Below are positions 1 to 9,503 of a stretch of 64,000 bases of DNA, in pieces; the first letter of the stretch is position 1; every line of letters starts with the position of its first letter. The translations under genes were made by a program, and so were the position numbers. This DNA is from Bacteroidota bacterium (GTDB lineage Bacteria > Bacteroidota > Ignavibacteria > UBA10030 > UBA8401). The stretch covers positions 124,001 through 188,000 of the forward strand of contig DATJPT010000003.1 in the NCBI GenBank assembly GCA_035506275.1, written 5' to 3'. The notes below the pieces were generated by a model that was given only the letters and a program-made list of their open reading frames with translations, made no database searches and was not told the origin of the DNA.

Positions 1-2
1 TG

Positions 3-2363
3 CAGACCGGCGTTGTTCAAAGCGATAATCAGATTCACATCCGGGGAAGCCGTGGCTACGAAAATGCCTATCTCGTTGACGGTGTTCCGGTGCAGGATAT
101 TCTCGGCGGGACCGGATTCGGCCTGCAGTTGAGCCCGGATGCGATCCAGGAAATGGAGGTCATCACCGGCGGATACAGCGCGGAGTACGGGCAGGCGACG
201 TCCGGCGTTATCAGCATTACTACCAAAGAAGGCTCGACGTCGTATCATGGCGGGGCGTCATACAAGACCGACCGTATCTGGGGGGATTCGCGGGCTAATT
301 TTAATACGGATATACTGGGCGTAACTCTCGGCGGTCCAGTCCCGTTTGCTACAGCTCTCCTTCCGGGGGATTTGAGCTTTTTCGGAACCTTCAACGGAAA
401 TATTTCCGACGGCTACACCCGCTGGGTTCAGGTGATTGGCGGCGACGGGAGGCCGATCGGCTATGAAACCGTCGCGCCGCATGACCTGCAGTCGTCGATC
501 TTCTACGGCTCTCGTTTTACACCGCGCGATGCAAACGACTATTCGTGGACGGCAAAGGCAACCTGGAAGCCTGAACCGACCGAGAAACTCTCCTACGCGT
601 ACAACCAATCGGTGACGATCGACCAAAATTCGTCCACGATACAAACTGCATTGGAATACCAGGAGCCGACGCCTGGATACCAGTACGACTTTAAGAATAT
701 TTTAGACAGTGCAAACGTGTTCACTCAGGTCAACATTCAGCAGACGCTGTCGTGGACCCATACGCTGAGTCAAAAAGCATTCTACGAAATTCGTTTGAGC
801 CATTACACCGCCCATGTTCGCGGAGATGCCAACGGCAAAGATTACACGCAGTATAATATTCCTAAAGACATTGTCACCTATCCGATCCAATACTATAATC
901 TTGGCAAGGATACGGTCGGCGTCATACCGGGAGACGGGTTCTACGACACCGGCGGGCCGTTCGAGTGGCGGGACCATTACATCAGCGACTACAGCGCAAA
1001 GGTGGATTTCACGAATCATTTTACCGAAAAGAATAAATTCAAGACCGGCATCGAAACCCATTTCCAGCACCTGCAGATGATCGACATCACCGACCCGTGG
1101 ATCAAGCCGCTGGGCCTGAACAACGATATCTATAATGTCAATCCGGCCTCGGGCGATCTCTATGCCCAGGACAACATTACGATCCACGGCATGATCCTGA
1201 ATTTCGGGATGAGGTTCGACTACTGGTTCCCCGGCAAATATGTTGATGACGCCGTCAACAACCCGAACGTTCCGCTGGCGTCGGACGAGATTCGGCAGCA
1301 ATATCTTCAAAGCACGTTTTCGTTCTTCGGCCACCGGTGGAAGGGGAGGATCAGTCCGCGTCTCGGAATTTCGCACCCTGTATCCGACAACCAGACCCTC
1401 TTTTTCTCGTACGGCCATTTTTCAAAGCTTCCGCAGCCGACCTATGTCTATTCGAAGCTGACCTCTAGCAGCGCACAAACGACGGAACAGACCGTCGGCA
1501 ACCCGAACCTGAACCCCGAAACGACCGTTGCATACGAGCTCGGGCTGCGCAATCAAATCACCGAGGACGATGTGCTGACGGTGACCGCGTACTACAAGGA
1601 CATCTTTGATTATATCACCGCTCGCACGGTCCAGGCGACGAGCGTCCGGTTTTCGAGCGGAACCTATACGACGTATATCAATTCGGATTATGCGAGAACG
1701 CGCGGTATTGAGCTCGAGTATGACAAAAGGATCTCGAATAACTTCAACGCGACGTTATCGGGTTCATATTCCATCGCGACCGGAAAAAGTTCGGCGTCGA
1801 ACCAGGCGCTTTACGACCTCGTCACAACCGGCGTCGAAACAACAATTAAAGAAAGCTACATGCCGTGGGATAGGCCGGTACAAGCTTCGCTCAACCTTAC
1901 GTATAAGGTCCTGAAAAACGATCCATTATTCGGGTTTGCCCCGGGCGTGTTGGACGATTATACTTTTTTCATCCGGTTCTTTTATGAGTCCGGCATGCGG
2001 TACACTCCTCTTTTGCCTGCCGGCTACGACGATACGGGCCGTCCTCTGTACGTTACCGATTACAACAACATTGACGGTTCGGTCGGGCAAAATTGGTTCT
2101 ATATCAACCTCAACTTCGATAAGAATATCGATCTGGCGGGCATGAAGATGACGTTGAGCTTTGAGGTGGAAAATCTTTTCAACGACAAAAATACGCAGAT
2201 CGTGAACCCGGTGACCGGGCGCGCGTACGAATATGGAGACAATACCACCGGCAACAACCCGTTGTTTCCGCAGGTGCAGGCGCCGATCTCGCCGTACCCG
2301 TACGACCCCTCGCGCTACCTCGCTCCGCGGACGGCGAAAGTCGGATTGGGGATCCAGTTTTAA
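3..2363 (+). CDS. TonB-dependent outer-membrane receptor, 5' truncated
   Basis: The frame is open from base 3, so the gene begins before the window. The first visible residues (IRGSRGYENAYLVDGVPVQD) are typical of a TonB plug domain, where the plug lists the gating loop. They are followed by EMEVITGGYSAEYGQA and by a long series of alternating beta-strand segments that would form the 22-strand barrel. The protein ends in a phenylalanine (LGIQF), the usual outer-membrane barrel terminal signature. The role by family is energy-dependent uptake of a large or scarce solute across the outer membrane, but the substrate cannot be read from the sequence. The next gene, 17 bases downstream, is a PorV-like outer-membrane protein, so these two and the lipoprotein after them probably form one operon. 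The family is secure and the ligand unknown. Confidence 0.9.
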   Translation, partial: QTGVVQSDNQIHIRGSRGYENAYLVDGVPVQDILGGTGFGLQLSPDAIQEMEVITGGYSAEYGQATSGVISITTKEGSTSYHGGASYKTDRIWGDSRANFNTDILGVTLGGPVPFATALLPGDLSFFGTFNGNISDGYTRWVQVIGGDGRPIGYETVAPHDLQSSIFYGSRFTPRDANDYSWTAKATWKPEPTEKLSYAYNQSVTIDQNSSTIQTALEYQEPTPGYQYDFKNILDSANVFTQVNIQQTLSWTHTLSQKAFYEIRLSHYTAHVRGDANGKDYTQYNIPKDIVTYPIQYYNLGKDTVGVIPGDGFYDTGGPFEWRDHYISDYSAKVDFTNHFTEKNKFKTGIETHFQHLQMIDITDPWIKPLGLNNDIYNVNPASGDLYAQDNITIHGMILNFGMRFDYWFPGKYVDDAVNNPNVPLASDEIRQQYLQSTFSFFGHRWKGRISPRLGISHPVSDNQTLFFSYGHFSKLPQPTYVYSKLTSSSAQTTEQTVGNPNLNPETTVAYELGLRNQITEDDVLTVTAYYKDIFDYITARTVQATSVRFSSGTYTTYINSDYARTRGIELEYDKRISNNFNATLSGSYSIATGKSSASNQALYDLVTTGVETTIKESYMPWDRPVQASLNLTYKVLKNDPLFGFAPGVLDDYTFFIRFFYESGMRYTPLLPAGYDDTGRPLYVTDYNNIDGSVGQNWFYINLNFDKNIDLAGMKMTLSFEVENLFNDKNTQIVNPVTGRAYEYGDNTTGNNPLFPQVQAPISPYPYDPSRYLAPRTAKVGLGIQF

Positions 2364-2380
2364 AGAGATGCTGCAAAAAA

Positions 2381-3481
2381 ATGAGAGAATGTAGAATCGC
2401 ACAGAACAAAAAAAACCGGATTTCACCAAGCGCGCTGGTCTTCGCATTGGTGCTTGGGTCTTCTGCGGCCTTTGCGCAGCTCGTCCCGAATTTAGGGGGG
2501 CAGCGTGTCGGGATATCGGCGTATCAATTCTTGAAGATCGGCGCTGACTCGCGGGGTTCGTCCATGGGAGAGGCCTACGTCGCGGTTGTCAACGACGTGT
2601 CGGCGCTTTTCTGGAACCCGGCAGCCCTCGTGAATTCTGAAACGAACCCGGCAATCGTCCGGGATACCGCCGCCTCGGCGAACGACCTTGCGTACCGGGG
2701 ACAGGCGATCTTTTCTCACACCGACTGGCTTGTCGGCGTTCAACACGAATTTTTCGGCGCCAGTTATTTCCTTACGACGAACGATGCGGTCGGAATTGCG
2801 GCAACCTCGCTCCACACCGACCCCATGAGCGTGACGACCGAGACGCAACCGACCGGTACAGGGAACTATTTTACGTACGGCGACGTGGCGATCGCCGCCA
2901 CTTATTCGCGGAGGATGACCGATCAATTCAGCTTCGGTGCGACCGTTCGGTATGTGCGCGAAACGATCGACGTGCTGCATATGGACGGCGTCCTTATCGA
3001 CCTTGGGACTTTTTATTATCTCGGACTCGGCACTTCGCGGTTCGCCGTTGTCGTCTCCAACTTCGGCGCGAATGTTCATCCGGTTGGCATGGTCACCCGC
3101 GAGGACGGCACAACCGTCAACAACTTCCAGTCGTTCTCGCCGCCGACGATGTTCCGTCTCGGCTACGCTGTGGAACCGTGGCTAGACGCACAGAACCGGC
3201 TGACGGTTTCCCTGCAGCTGAACCATCCGAACGACAATGCCGAGAATATCTCGTTCGGCGCGGAGTACGCGTACGACAGGATGTTCTTCGTGCGCGTTGG
3301 CGTCAAAAGAACCGTCGGCGAATCGTTCCTCGGCGCTTCGACTTCGACCGCACAGGATTTTTCTGCGGGAGCCGGCGTGCTGATCCCGCTTGGGATCACG
3401 ACCGCATCTCTTGATTATGCGTTTGCGAACTACAACGACCTCGGCGCAGTGAACCGTATCACTGTTTCCGTCACGTATTGA
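2381..3481 (+). CDS. PorV/PorQ-type outer-membrane barrel protein
   Basis: This 366-residue protein has an N-terminal signal peptide (hydrophobic stretch around residues 17-32 ending AFA-Q). The mature start carries LVPNLGGQRVGISAYQFL and GADSRGSSMGEAYVA, then NDVSALFWNPAAL, which is the hallmark of the PorV/PorQ (UPF0164) family. The remainder is beta-rich and the chain ends in an aromatic residue (VSVTY), as expected for a barrel of the FadL-like fold. In Bacteroidota such proteins serve as outer-membrane shuttles of type IX secretion or as uncharacterised barrels. No other type IX component lies in the window, so the exact role is open. It follows the TonB receptor by 17 bases. Confidence 0.85.
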   Translation: MRECRIAQNKKNRISPSALVFALVLGSSAAFAQLVPNLGGQRVGISAYQFLKIGADSRGSSMGEAYVAVVNDVSALFWNPAALVNSETNPAIVRDTAASANDLAYRGQAIFSHTDWLVGVQHEFFGASYFLTTNDAVGIAATSLHTDPMSVTTETQPTGTGNYFTYGDVAIAATYSRRMTDQFSFGATVRYVRETIDVLHMDGVLIDLGTFYYLGLGTSRFAVVVSNFGANVHPVGMVTREDGTTVNNFQSFSPPTMFRLGYAVEPWLDAQNRLTVSLQLNHPNDNAENISFGAEYAYDRMFFVRVGVKRTVGESFLGASTSTAQDFSAGAGVLIPLGITTASLDYAFANYNDLGAVNRITVSVTY

Positions 3482-3488
3482 TTGCCTG

Positions 3489-4574
3489 ATGAAAACATTT
3501 TGTTCGGCCATAATTCTCTTGCTTCTTGCGCTGGTCGCCGGATGCCAAACGCCGTACGACATCAATGACCTGCCGCAAACCGGCAGCTTCCATTTCACCG
3601 GCGATACCACGTACATTCAAACTGGGGCATGGACGGGCTTCAATAAGCCGAACGCCATTCTGTATGGACGCGATCAGTTGTTCTATGTCATGGACACCTA
3701 CAACAATCGGATCGTCATGTTGAATCAGGCGGGGAGCGAGTTGAGCGAGCTGAAGATTCTGCAGCCGCTCTCGGCCGCCGAAGATACCAGGCTTGACCTA
3801 ATCGTTGGTGCTTCAGCCATCGACCCGGTCATCCATGATACCATCGCCATTATTGTCCGCGTGAAGCTCTCGGAAGCGCTGGGAGTTCTCTCTTCAGCAG
3901 CGATCGACACGATATGGCGGGAGAGCGCTCATCCCCAGAGGAAATTCGTCGGGGTAGGGATCATACCGGGAGACGAATATCTCGTTGCCCGGGACGGACC
4001 GGACAACAGCAGCCCCGTCGATCCCGATGCCCGCATTCTGCTCTTTCAGTACGTGCATGAAAGTCAGACCGCGCGCAAAGATTCTTTTATCACGCCGCTG
4101 GGTGACTTGCAGACAGGGATCGGGAGTTCGATCACGTCCCTCAATCACCCGACCGGGCTCGCGACATTCCCGGGGAAATCGGATTTTGTCGTTGTCCAAA
4201 AATCGAGCGGCGTGCAGTACGAGGCCTTGTGGATGGTCTACTCAAAGACCGTGGATTTTGAAGGATGGCTTCCGAAGTTCGACCCTGCGGCCGGGCAGGG
4301 GGGAATTGATTTTATCCTGCCGAACCGATTTATCGACCCTGAAGGCGTTGCCATCGACCCGTCCAGGTCCGATATTTTTATTGTTGACGCACAGCAGGAC
4401 AGCGTTGCCCGGTTCAATGCACGCGGCTTCTTTCAAAGCTCGTCGTTCGGCGGCCATTCCCCGCAGATCACCCTTGTTCACCCCCACGGCATCGCCGTTG
4501 CGCAAAGCGTGCTGTATGTCTGCGATACCGACGAAAATAGAATCGTGATTTATACCTTGTCGACCAGCTTCTGA
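3489..4574 (+). CDS. Beta-propeller (NHL-like) lipoprotein
   Basis: This 361-residue protein has a lipoprotein signal: a short basic start, a leucine/alanine-rich core and the lipobox LVAGC at about residues 15-19, so the mature protein would be lipid-anchored. The body contains propeller-blade repeats of the NHL/6-bladed type, for example YVMDTYNNRIVMLNQAG, IFIVDAQQDSVARFNARG and LYVCDTDENRIVIYTL. It starts 7 bases after the PorV-like gene, so the two are probably co-transcribed with the receptor. Blades of this kind usually bind proteins or ligands, but no specific partner is evident. The fold is fairly secure and the function unknown. Confidence 0.75.
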   Translation: MKTFCSAIILLLLALVAGCQTPYDINDLPQTGSFHFTGDTTYIQTGAWTGFNKPNAILYGRDQLFYVMDTYNNRIVMLNQAGSELSELKILQPLSAAEDTRLDLIVGASAIDPVIHDTIAIIVRVKLSEALGVLSSAAIDTIWRESAHPQRKFVGVGIIPGDEYLVARDGPDNSSPVDPDARILLFQYVHESQTARKDSFITPLGDLQTGIGSSITSLNHPTGLATFPGKSDFVVVQKSSGVQYEALWMVYSKTVDFEGWLPKFDPAAGQGGIDFILPNRFIDPEGVAIDPSRSDIFIVDAQQDSVARFNARGFFQSSSFGGHSPQITLVHPHGIAVAQSVLYVCDTDENRIVIYTLSTSF

Positions 4575-4586
4575 CGGCGCCGCGGG

Positions 4587-5201
4587 TCACGGCGTCTTCT
4601 TCGCGATCCTGAACCGCTTACTCTCGAACAGAAGTTCGATCTCTGCGTAATAATTTCCCCCCATCCGCGCAATCGGCCGCAAGACATGCGGGTCGATCAT
4701 CCCATCTCGATACACCTCATCGCTTACGTGGAACCTGACAATTTCCCCGATGATAACGTCAGCAGGTTCGTCCCCTAATTCGAGGTGACGATGTAAAATG
4801 CACTCGAGGCTTACCGGCGCTTCTTGAATTCTCGGCGTCTTGAGGCTTGTGCTTGGAGCGTAGGGAAGTGTGCCTTGCTCAAGCTCTGCAACCTCCGGAG
4901 GAATGTCTGCCGATGCGGCGGTCATCGACCCCAGCAATCGCTCCGTCACAATGTTGACGACAAACTCTTTCGTCCGCAGAATGTTCTCCGCCGTGTGCTT
5001 CATCGCTCCGTTTTTCCGTTCCGCTGAGATCATCAACAACGGGGGGGACGAAGTGACGGCGTTAAAGAAACTGTACGGGGCAGTATTGACCTTGCCGTCG
5101 GCGTTCATCGTGGTGACGATGGCGATCGGGCGGGGGACAATGGCGCCGGTCAGAAGATGATACACTTCCTTCGGAGAAAGTTTTTTTGGGTCAAGAATCA
5201 T
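4587..5201 (-). CDS. Flavin reductase-like (flavoredoxin family) FMN-binding protein
   Basis: This 204-residue cytoplasmic protein matches the flavin reductase-like split-barrel family (DIM6/NTAB, flavoredoxin). It shows TGAIVPRPIAIVTTMNADG, then NTAPYSFFNAVTSSPPLLM, where the S/T-rich loop binds FMN phosphate, and later EFVVNIV. Family members reduce flavin or use bound FMN for electron transfer. The gene stands alone on the minus strand, converging on the lipoprotein gene with only 12 bases between the stop codons. Its upstream side faces a 278-base gap before the acyl-CoA ligase. The exact substrate is not predictable. Confidence 0.85.
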   Translation of the reverse strand: MILDPKKLSPKEVYHLLTGAIVPRPIAIVTTMNADGKVNTAPYSFFNAVTSSPPLLMISAERKNGAMKHTAENILRTKEFVVNIVTERLLGSMTAASADIPPEVAELEQGTLPYAPSTSLKTPRIQEAPVSLECILHRHLELGDEPADVIIGEIVRFHVSDEVYRDGMIDPHVLRPIARMGGNYYAEIELLFESKRFRIAKKTP

Positions 5202-5328
5202 GGCTTTTTATGGTAATGGAAATGATGCTCCAGCAATCATGGACGGCGAACGGCATCGTATGGAGTATAACGGACAGAAAAGAGTTCCTCAGACCATACA
5301 ACGGCATGGCAGAAGATAGATAAAAAAG

Positions 5329-5361
5329 TTGACAGATTAAAAGAAAAACTTTTAGTATATT
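5329..5361 (+). promoter_or_regulatory. Possible housekeeping promoter upstream of the acyl-CoA ligase
   Basis: In an AT-rich stretch, a TTGACA hexamer (5329-5334) is followed by TAGTAT (18-base spacing) and, overlapping it, TATATTCG (5356-5363), which resembles the Bacteroidota -7 element TAnnTTTG. Spacing is not ideal for the latter. The region lies about 120 bases before the probable ATG at 5480. This is a pattern match only. Confidence 0.35.
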
Positions 5362-5479
5362 CGGATTAGAGAACGATCAGGATCACACTGCTTTACTCGT
5401 GAGGGCCGGTCCCTCCCCGATATTCAATCCTTCAACGTTATTAGCTCACGGAAAAATCTCTCTCCTAAAATACTCCACT

Positions 5480-7189
5480 ATGAAAACTGCTTTTGAACTC
5501 TATCAATCGCCGGATATTGCGTCCGTCCAACAGATGATCGTCGACGCCGCATCGCGCTACGGCGAAAAAATCGCCCTTGAAGACCTCAAAGAGACTCCGA
5601 TCGCAAAGGTCACTTACCGCTCGCTTCTAAAGAACATTCTCAAATTTGGCATTGCGCTCCAGAACCTTGGGCTTAAAGAGCGGAGCCATGTTGCGGTGAT
5701 CAGCGAGAACAGAGTGCAATGGGGGATCTCGTATCTCAGCGCGATGTGCTTCAACTACATTATCGTTCCGATCGACAGAAACCTCCCGATCAATGAAGTG
5801 CTGAACATCATTCATGAAGCGGACGTTACGGCCATTATTTTTTCGGATGCGTTCGATTCGGTCTTCCGGGAGCGGAAGTCATCCCTGAAGAACCTCAAAT
5901 ATTATATCAGCATGGATCTGCCGCTTGCAAAAGGGGGCTTCCATTCCATGAGAGAGCTGATCGAGAAAAGCCCCGGCTGCAGGGAAGACGACATGCCGGC
6001 CATCCATCCGGATGAACCGGCTGAGATCATTTTTACCTCCGGGTCGCTCGGAAGGGCGAAAGGGGTGATGCTGAGCCAGAAGAACCTCGCGTCAAACCTA
6101 ATGGCCATGGTGCGGATGTTCCGGATCTATTCCGAGGACAGGTTCTTGTCGGTTCTTCCGATGCACCATACGTACGAATGCACCTGCGGCTTTTTATGCC
6201 CGCTGTACGGCGGCGCGTCCGCGCACTATGCCCGGTCGCTCAAGACCGTCGTTGAAGATCTGCAATCGGTGAGGGCCACAATGCTCCTCGGTGTCCCGCT
6301 CCTTTTCGATAAAATGTTCAAGCGGATCTATAAGACGATCAACGAAAAGAAAATTACGTCGCTCGTGATAGGACCGCTTATCAAGGTCACCGACGTCGTT
6401 GAGCGCGTCGGGTGGAAGAGCTTTAAGAAGATTGTCTTCAAGGAAATTCACCGCCGGTTCGGCGGTTCGATCCGCTGCTTCATAGCCGGCGGGGCCGCCC
6501 AGGATCCGATGGTCGCGAAAGGCCTGCGTGAATTCGGGTTCAATTTTGTCCAGGGATACGGCCTTACTGAGGCGTCTCCCATCCTCACGTTGAACCGTTT
6601 GGATCAATTCAAAGATGACGCTGCCGGCCTCCCCTTGCCGGGCGTTGAACTCCTTATTCATGACCCGGATGCCGAGGGGGTCGGCGAGGTTTGGGCGAAG
6701 GGGGAAAACATCATGGTCGGATACTATAAGAATGAAACGGCGACAAAGGAGACCTTCGATAACGGATGGTTCAAGACGGGAGATCTTGGGCGCATCGATG
6801 AAGAGGGTTTTCTGCATATCTGCGGCAGAAAAAAGAACGTCATCATTTCGAAAAGCGGTAAGAATGTCTATCCCGAAGAAGTTGAGGACGTCCTGAACCG
6901 GAGCCCGTACGTCCTTGAATCATACGTGTATGGCGAAGAGGATGCAAAGCTGGATGAGATCATTGCCGCCCAGATCGTCGTCGATGCGGAGGCTTTCATT
7001 GAGCTTTCCGAACTGAAAAATGTCAGGATCACTCCCGAACTTATTCACGAGGTGATCGCTGACGAGGTGAAGAAGGCCAACGCGGAACTTCCGGGGTTCA
7101 AGCAGATCAAAACGTTCAAGATCCGCGAGCAGGAATTTGAGAAAACCACGACCCAGAAGATCAAACGCTATCTCGTCGGGAAGAACTAA
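5480..7189 (+). CDS. AMP-dependent long-chain fatty acid-CoA ligase-type enzyme
   Basis: This 569-residue enzyme of the ANL superfamily would activate a carboxylic acid (probably a fatty acid) with ATP to an acyl-adenylate and then form the CoA thioester. The P-loop is the variant FTSGSLGRAKGVMLSQ (usual TSGTTGxPKG). Also present are GYGLTEASP (motif A5), FKTGDLGRIDEEGFL (A7), GRKKNVIISKSGKNVYPEEVE (A8) and a C-terminal TTTQKIKRYL whose lysine matches the catalytic Lys of the family. I prefer the ATG at 5480. The frame stays open to a GTG at 5399, but that leader is not family-like. No strong ribosome-binding site precedes either start. It is a single-gene unit. Confidence 0.88.
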   Translation: MKTAFELYQSPDIASVQQMIVDAASRYGEKIALEDLKETPIAKVTYRSLLKNILKFGIALQNLGLKERSHVAVISENRVQWGISYLSAMCFNYIIVPIDRNLPINEVLNIIHEADVTAIIFSDAFDSVFRERKSSLKNLKYYISMDLPLAKGGFHSMRELIEKSPGCREDDMPAIHPDEPAEIIFTSGSLGRAKGVMLSQKNLASNLMAMVRMFRIYSEDRFLSVLPMHHTYECTCGFLCPLYGGASAHYARSLKTVVEDLQSVRATMLLGVPLLFDKMFKRIYKTINEKKITSLVIGPLIKVTDVVERVGWKSFKKIVFKEIHRRFGGSIRCFIAGGAAQDPMVAKGLREFGFNFVQGYGLTEASPILTLNRLDQFKDDAAGLPLPGVELLIHDPDAEGVGEVWAKGENIMVGYYKNETATKETFDNGWFKTGDLGRIDEEGFLHICGRKKNVIISKSGKNVYPEEVEDVLNRSPYVLESYVYGEEDAKLDEIIAAQIVVDAEAFIELSELKNVRITPELIHEVIADEVKKANAELPGFKQIKTFKIREQEFEKTTTQKIKRYLVGKN

Positions 7190-7240
7190 CGTTGAAGGGG
7201 CGCCCCTGAAGGAAGATCACGAAGGGATATCTCGGGAGAA

Positions 7241-8212
7241 CTAATTCAGACTGAGGCTCATTTTTAGGCCGGCACCCCCCGGCAGAAGGGTTGGCTGGAT
7301 CGATAAAGCGTTGGAGCCGTCCTTTCCGAAGGCGGCAACATCGTATCCCTCCGGATGTGCCGCGATCATCCCGAATGTATATCCGATTGCGAGACCGAGA
7401 GGGTAATCGCTGTACCAATGGATTCCGATATTGACCATGGTAACGCCGATCGCTCCCACGATAGCGTAACCGACCGGGCGGATCCATGATATCTGCGGAT
7501 AATTTTCCGCGATGACGACGACGGTCGATATCGAAGTGCAGAGGTGGCCGGTTGGAAATGCGTCATAATGCGGGACTCTTTTGGCGTAATCGAACTGATT
7601 CGGAAAGAACCGCCAGACCCCCGCCGGAGCGGATGACACGAATGGGCTTTCTCTCCCGGTGACATGTTTTACTAGCTGCACAACGATGCCTCCGGAGAGG
7701 ATCGCCTGCACGACTTCCTCTCCCGTTCGCAAAGCACGGTTATCGTTCAGCACCAAGCCGTACAGCAAATAGCCGCTGGCGAGCGCGGCCTGTGCATCCC
7801 CCTGACCGAACTCTGTAATGAAATTGCTGACAGAACTTACCGTTGCAGATTCTTTGTCCCATTTTCTTTGCGCCTGCCACGTCGCGTTATCCGTTGCCAT
7901 CAGAATTCCGGTCATCGCCGCAATCGCCGAATACTCGCCAATCTTGTCGCTGCGAAAGGTGATGTTGTAGAATTTTGCCCAGTCACCAGGGACATTCGTC
8001 ACCATCGAATACCAGAGCGGTTTTCCGTTTGGGTTTTGCGGGAATGGCAGTGAAGAGTCGGCGGAATCTGCCCGGGGTGGTTGACTCGAAGAAGTGTCTG
8101 GACGATCGCTCGAAGGCTGGCCGGCCGATGCAATGGAGATCAGAAGAGCAGAGGAGAACAACACCGCAATAGTTCTAACAATAAAACTCGATCCCAAGAA
8201 CGTTCTACTCAA
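7241..8212 (-). CDS. PAP2-family phosphatase, exported
   Basis: This 323-residue protein begins at a TTG codon, with no ATG before residue 69. The N-terminus is hydrophobic and signal-like (residues about 12-30, ending ASA-G). The phosphatidic acid phosphatase type 2 signature is present in three parts: KHVTGRESP (KX6RP-like), DAFPTGHLCTS (PSGH variant with T for S) and GIHWYSDYPLG (the HX3D part, giving the nucleophile His and its Asp). Family members dephosphorylate lipid phosphates such as undecaprenyl pyrophosphate or phosphatidic acid at the membrane or in the periplasm. It converges on the acyl-CoA ligase. The exact substrate is unknown. Confidence 0.85.
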   Translation of the reverse strand: MSRTFLGSSFIVRTIAVLFSSALLISIASAGQPSSDRPDTSSSQPPRADSADSSLPFPQNPNGKPLWYSMVTNVPGDWAKFYNITFRSDKIGEYSAIAAMTGILMATDNATWQAQRKWDKESATVSSVSNFITEFGQGDAQAALASGYLLYGLVLNDNRALRTGEEVVQAILSGGIVVQLVKHVTGRESPFVSSAPAGVWRFFPNQFDYAKRVPHYDAFPTGHLCTSISTVVVIAENYPQISWIRPVGYAIVGAIGVTMVNIGIHWYSDYPLGLAIGYTFGMIAAHPEGYDVAAFGKDGSNALSIQPTLLPGGAGLKMSLSLN

Positions 8213-8400
8213 ATTGACCCGAAAAATTAGAGCGAAATTGCAATAAAATCAATAACGTACATCGGTAAAAGTACTGAATAATTTCGTTAGACACAATATT
8301 TGTCGATCGGTTTGAATGTACAAGGCAAGGGGGAAAAAATCGGTCAGCCCGGGCCGGCCATGGTGTTGGCGAAGGAGAGGCGGGAAGAATGGTAGAAAGC

Positions 8401-8430
8401 AAAAGGGCGGCGATGGTACGCCGCCCTTTT
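8401..8430 (-). terminator. Rho-independent terminator after the PDZ gene
   Basis: A perfect hairpin has 12-base arms (8401-8412 and 8419-8430, G+C-rich core GGGCGGCG) around a 6-base loop. It is flanked by A-run and T-run ends that work in both directions. It lies 18 bases beyond the stop of the minus-strand PDZ gene, so it most likely ends that transcript. Confidence 0.85.
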
Positions 8431-8448
8431 CTTCCTGAAATGATAGAC

Positions 8449-9393
8449 CTAAACCTTCACACGGGACATCGTGTCTCGCATCCGGTCGATCTGCAATTCC
8501 AGATTGCGCATATCCGGCATAATGTCGGGACGCGGAACTCTCAGTTGAATTCCTTCAGGTCCAAAGCCTTCCATGCCGGGAGCATTCTCGAAACGGAAAT
8601 TAAAGGAAGAAGGGGCATCGTTGTCCTCAATCTCCACGGTCAATGTCGTGGGGGCTCCTTTTCGGATGACCTGCACGTCGACTTTATCCCCGGTATCGAC
8701 GTCCTCCAGCGCATCAGAAAGGTCACGCAGTTCTTCCACCGTGTTTTTGTTGACCTTCGTGATGACATCTCCCGCCTTGAACCCGGCTTTGGCTCCCGCA
8801 CTTTTCTTGTCCACCGCTTCGACCAGCAGCCCTCTTCCGTTCGGCGCTCCAAAATATTCACCCAACTGCTCGTTCAATTCTGAGAGCTGAAGACCCCAGG
8901 TTTTTTCCATGCCGAAAATGTTCATGCGCCGTGCCATGGGGGGAGCAAAGGCGAATGCTTCCGCGTGTCTCTCATGAGGGGGTTTCCCGACTGAAATTGC
9001 GAGCGATTTCTTTTCACTATCTCGCAATACGACAACTGTGGTCTTTGTGCCTGGTTTAGTCTTTTGTACAATGTGTAAAAGCTCGCCGGCATCGTCGATC
9101 GCCTTGCCGTTGAACTCGACAATAACGTCTCCCGCTTTAACTCCTGCAGAATCTGCCGGGCTGTCGTCGAGAACGTCGCTGACATATGCTCCGTTGTTGT
9201 CCTTCAGATTCTTCTTCTTTTCCAATTTTGGTGTAATGTCCTGGATCGAAACTCCGAGCCATCCGCCGTGCTGATGGCCGCCGGTGCTGAAAACCTGGAT
9301 ATTACCGTTGTGTTCTCCCGCGTAAGCGGACGCGCCGTAGTAAAGGAATGGAACGCACGCCATCAATGCAAGAGAGAGCATCGATTTTTTCAT
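8449..9393 (-). CDS. Exported protein with two PDZ domains
   Basis: This 314-residue protein starts at the ATG at 9393, which has a clear AAGGAG ribosome-binding site 7 bases upstream. A longer reading from 9423 lacks this. A signal peptide occupies residues 1-25 (cleavage near AYA-G). Two PDZ domains follow: the first near residues 40-130 (GGWLGVSIQDI, AGVKAGDVIVEFNGKAI) and the second near 185-265 (GLLVEAVDKKSAGAKAGFKAGDVITKVN). There is no serine-protease domain, so it is not a DegP/HtrA protease itself but a possible periplasmic adaptor or substrate-presenting factor. The C-terminal tail is charged. Partner and pathway are unknown. It is transcribed alone and ends at a strong terminator. 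Confidence 0.8.
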   Translation of the reverse strand: MKKSMLSLALMACVPFLYYGASAYAGEHNGNIQVFSTGGHQHGGWLGVSIQDITPKLEKKKNLKDNNGAYVSDVLDDSPADSAGVKAGDVIVEFNGKAIDDAGELLHIVQKTKPGTKTTVVVLRDSEKKSLAISVGKPPHERHAEAFAFAPPMARRMNIFGMEKTWGLQLSELNEQLGEYFGAPNGRGLLVEAVDKKSAGAKAGFKAGDVITKVNKNTVEELRDLSDALEDVDTGDKVDVQVIRKGAPTTLTVEIEDNDAPSSFNFRFENAPGMEGFGPEGIQLRVPRPDIMPDMRNLELQIDRMRDTMSRVKV

Positions 9394-9503
9394 GATACAC
9401 TCCTTATGATGTTTGGTAAACAAACTCGTTTGGGCCCATCGTTAATCATATAGACGAGCCCGCTGGGCGTTCGTTCCATTGTTAAGAACAATATTCGGGA
9501 AAT

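Noticed and set aside
5399-5479. GTG start giving a 27-residue longer acyl-CoA ligase
   Set aside because: The extra residues do not resemble the family, and the family alignment begins at the ATG at 5480.
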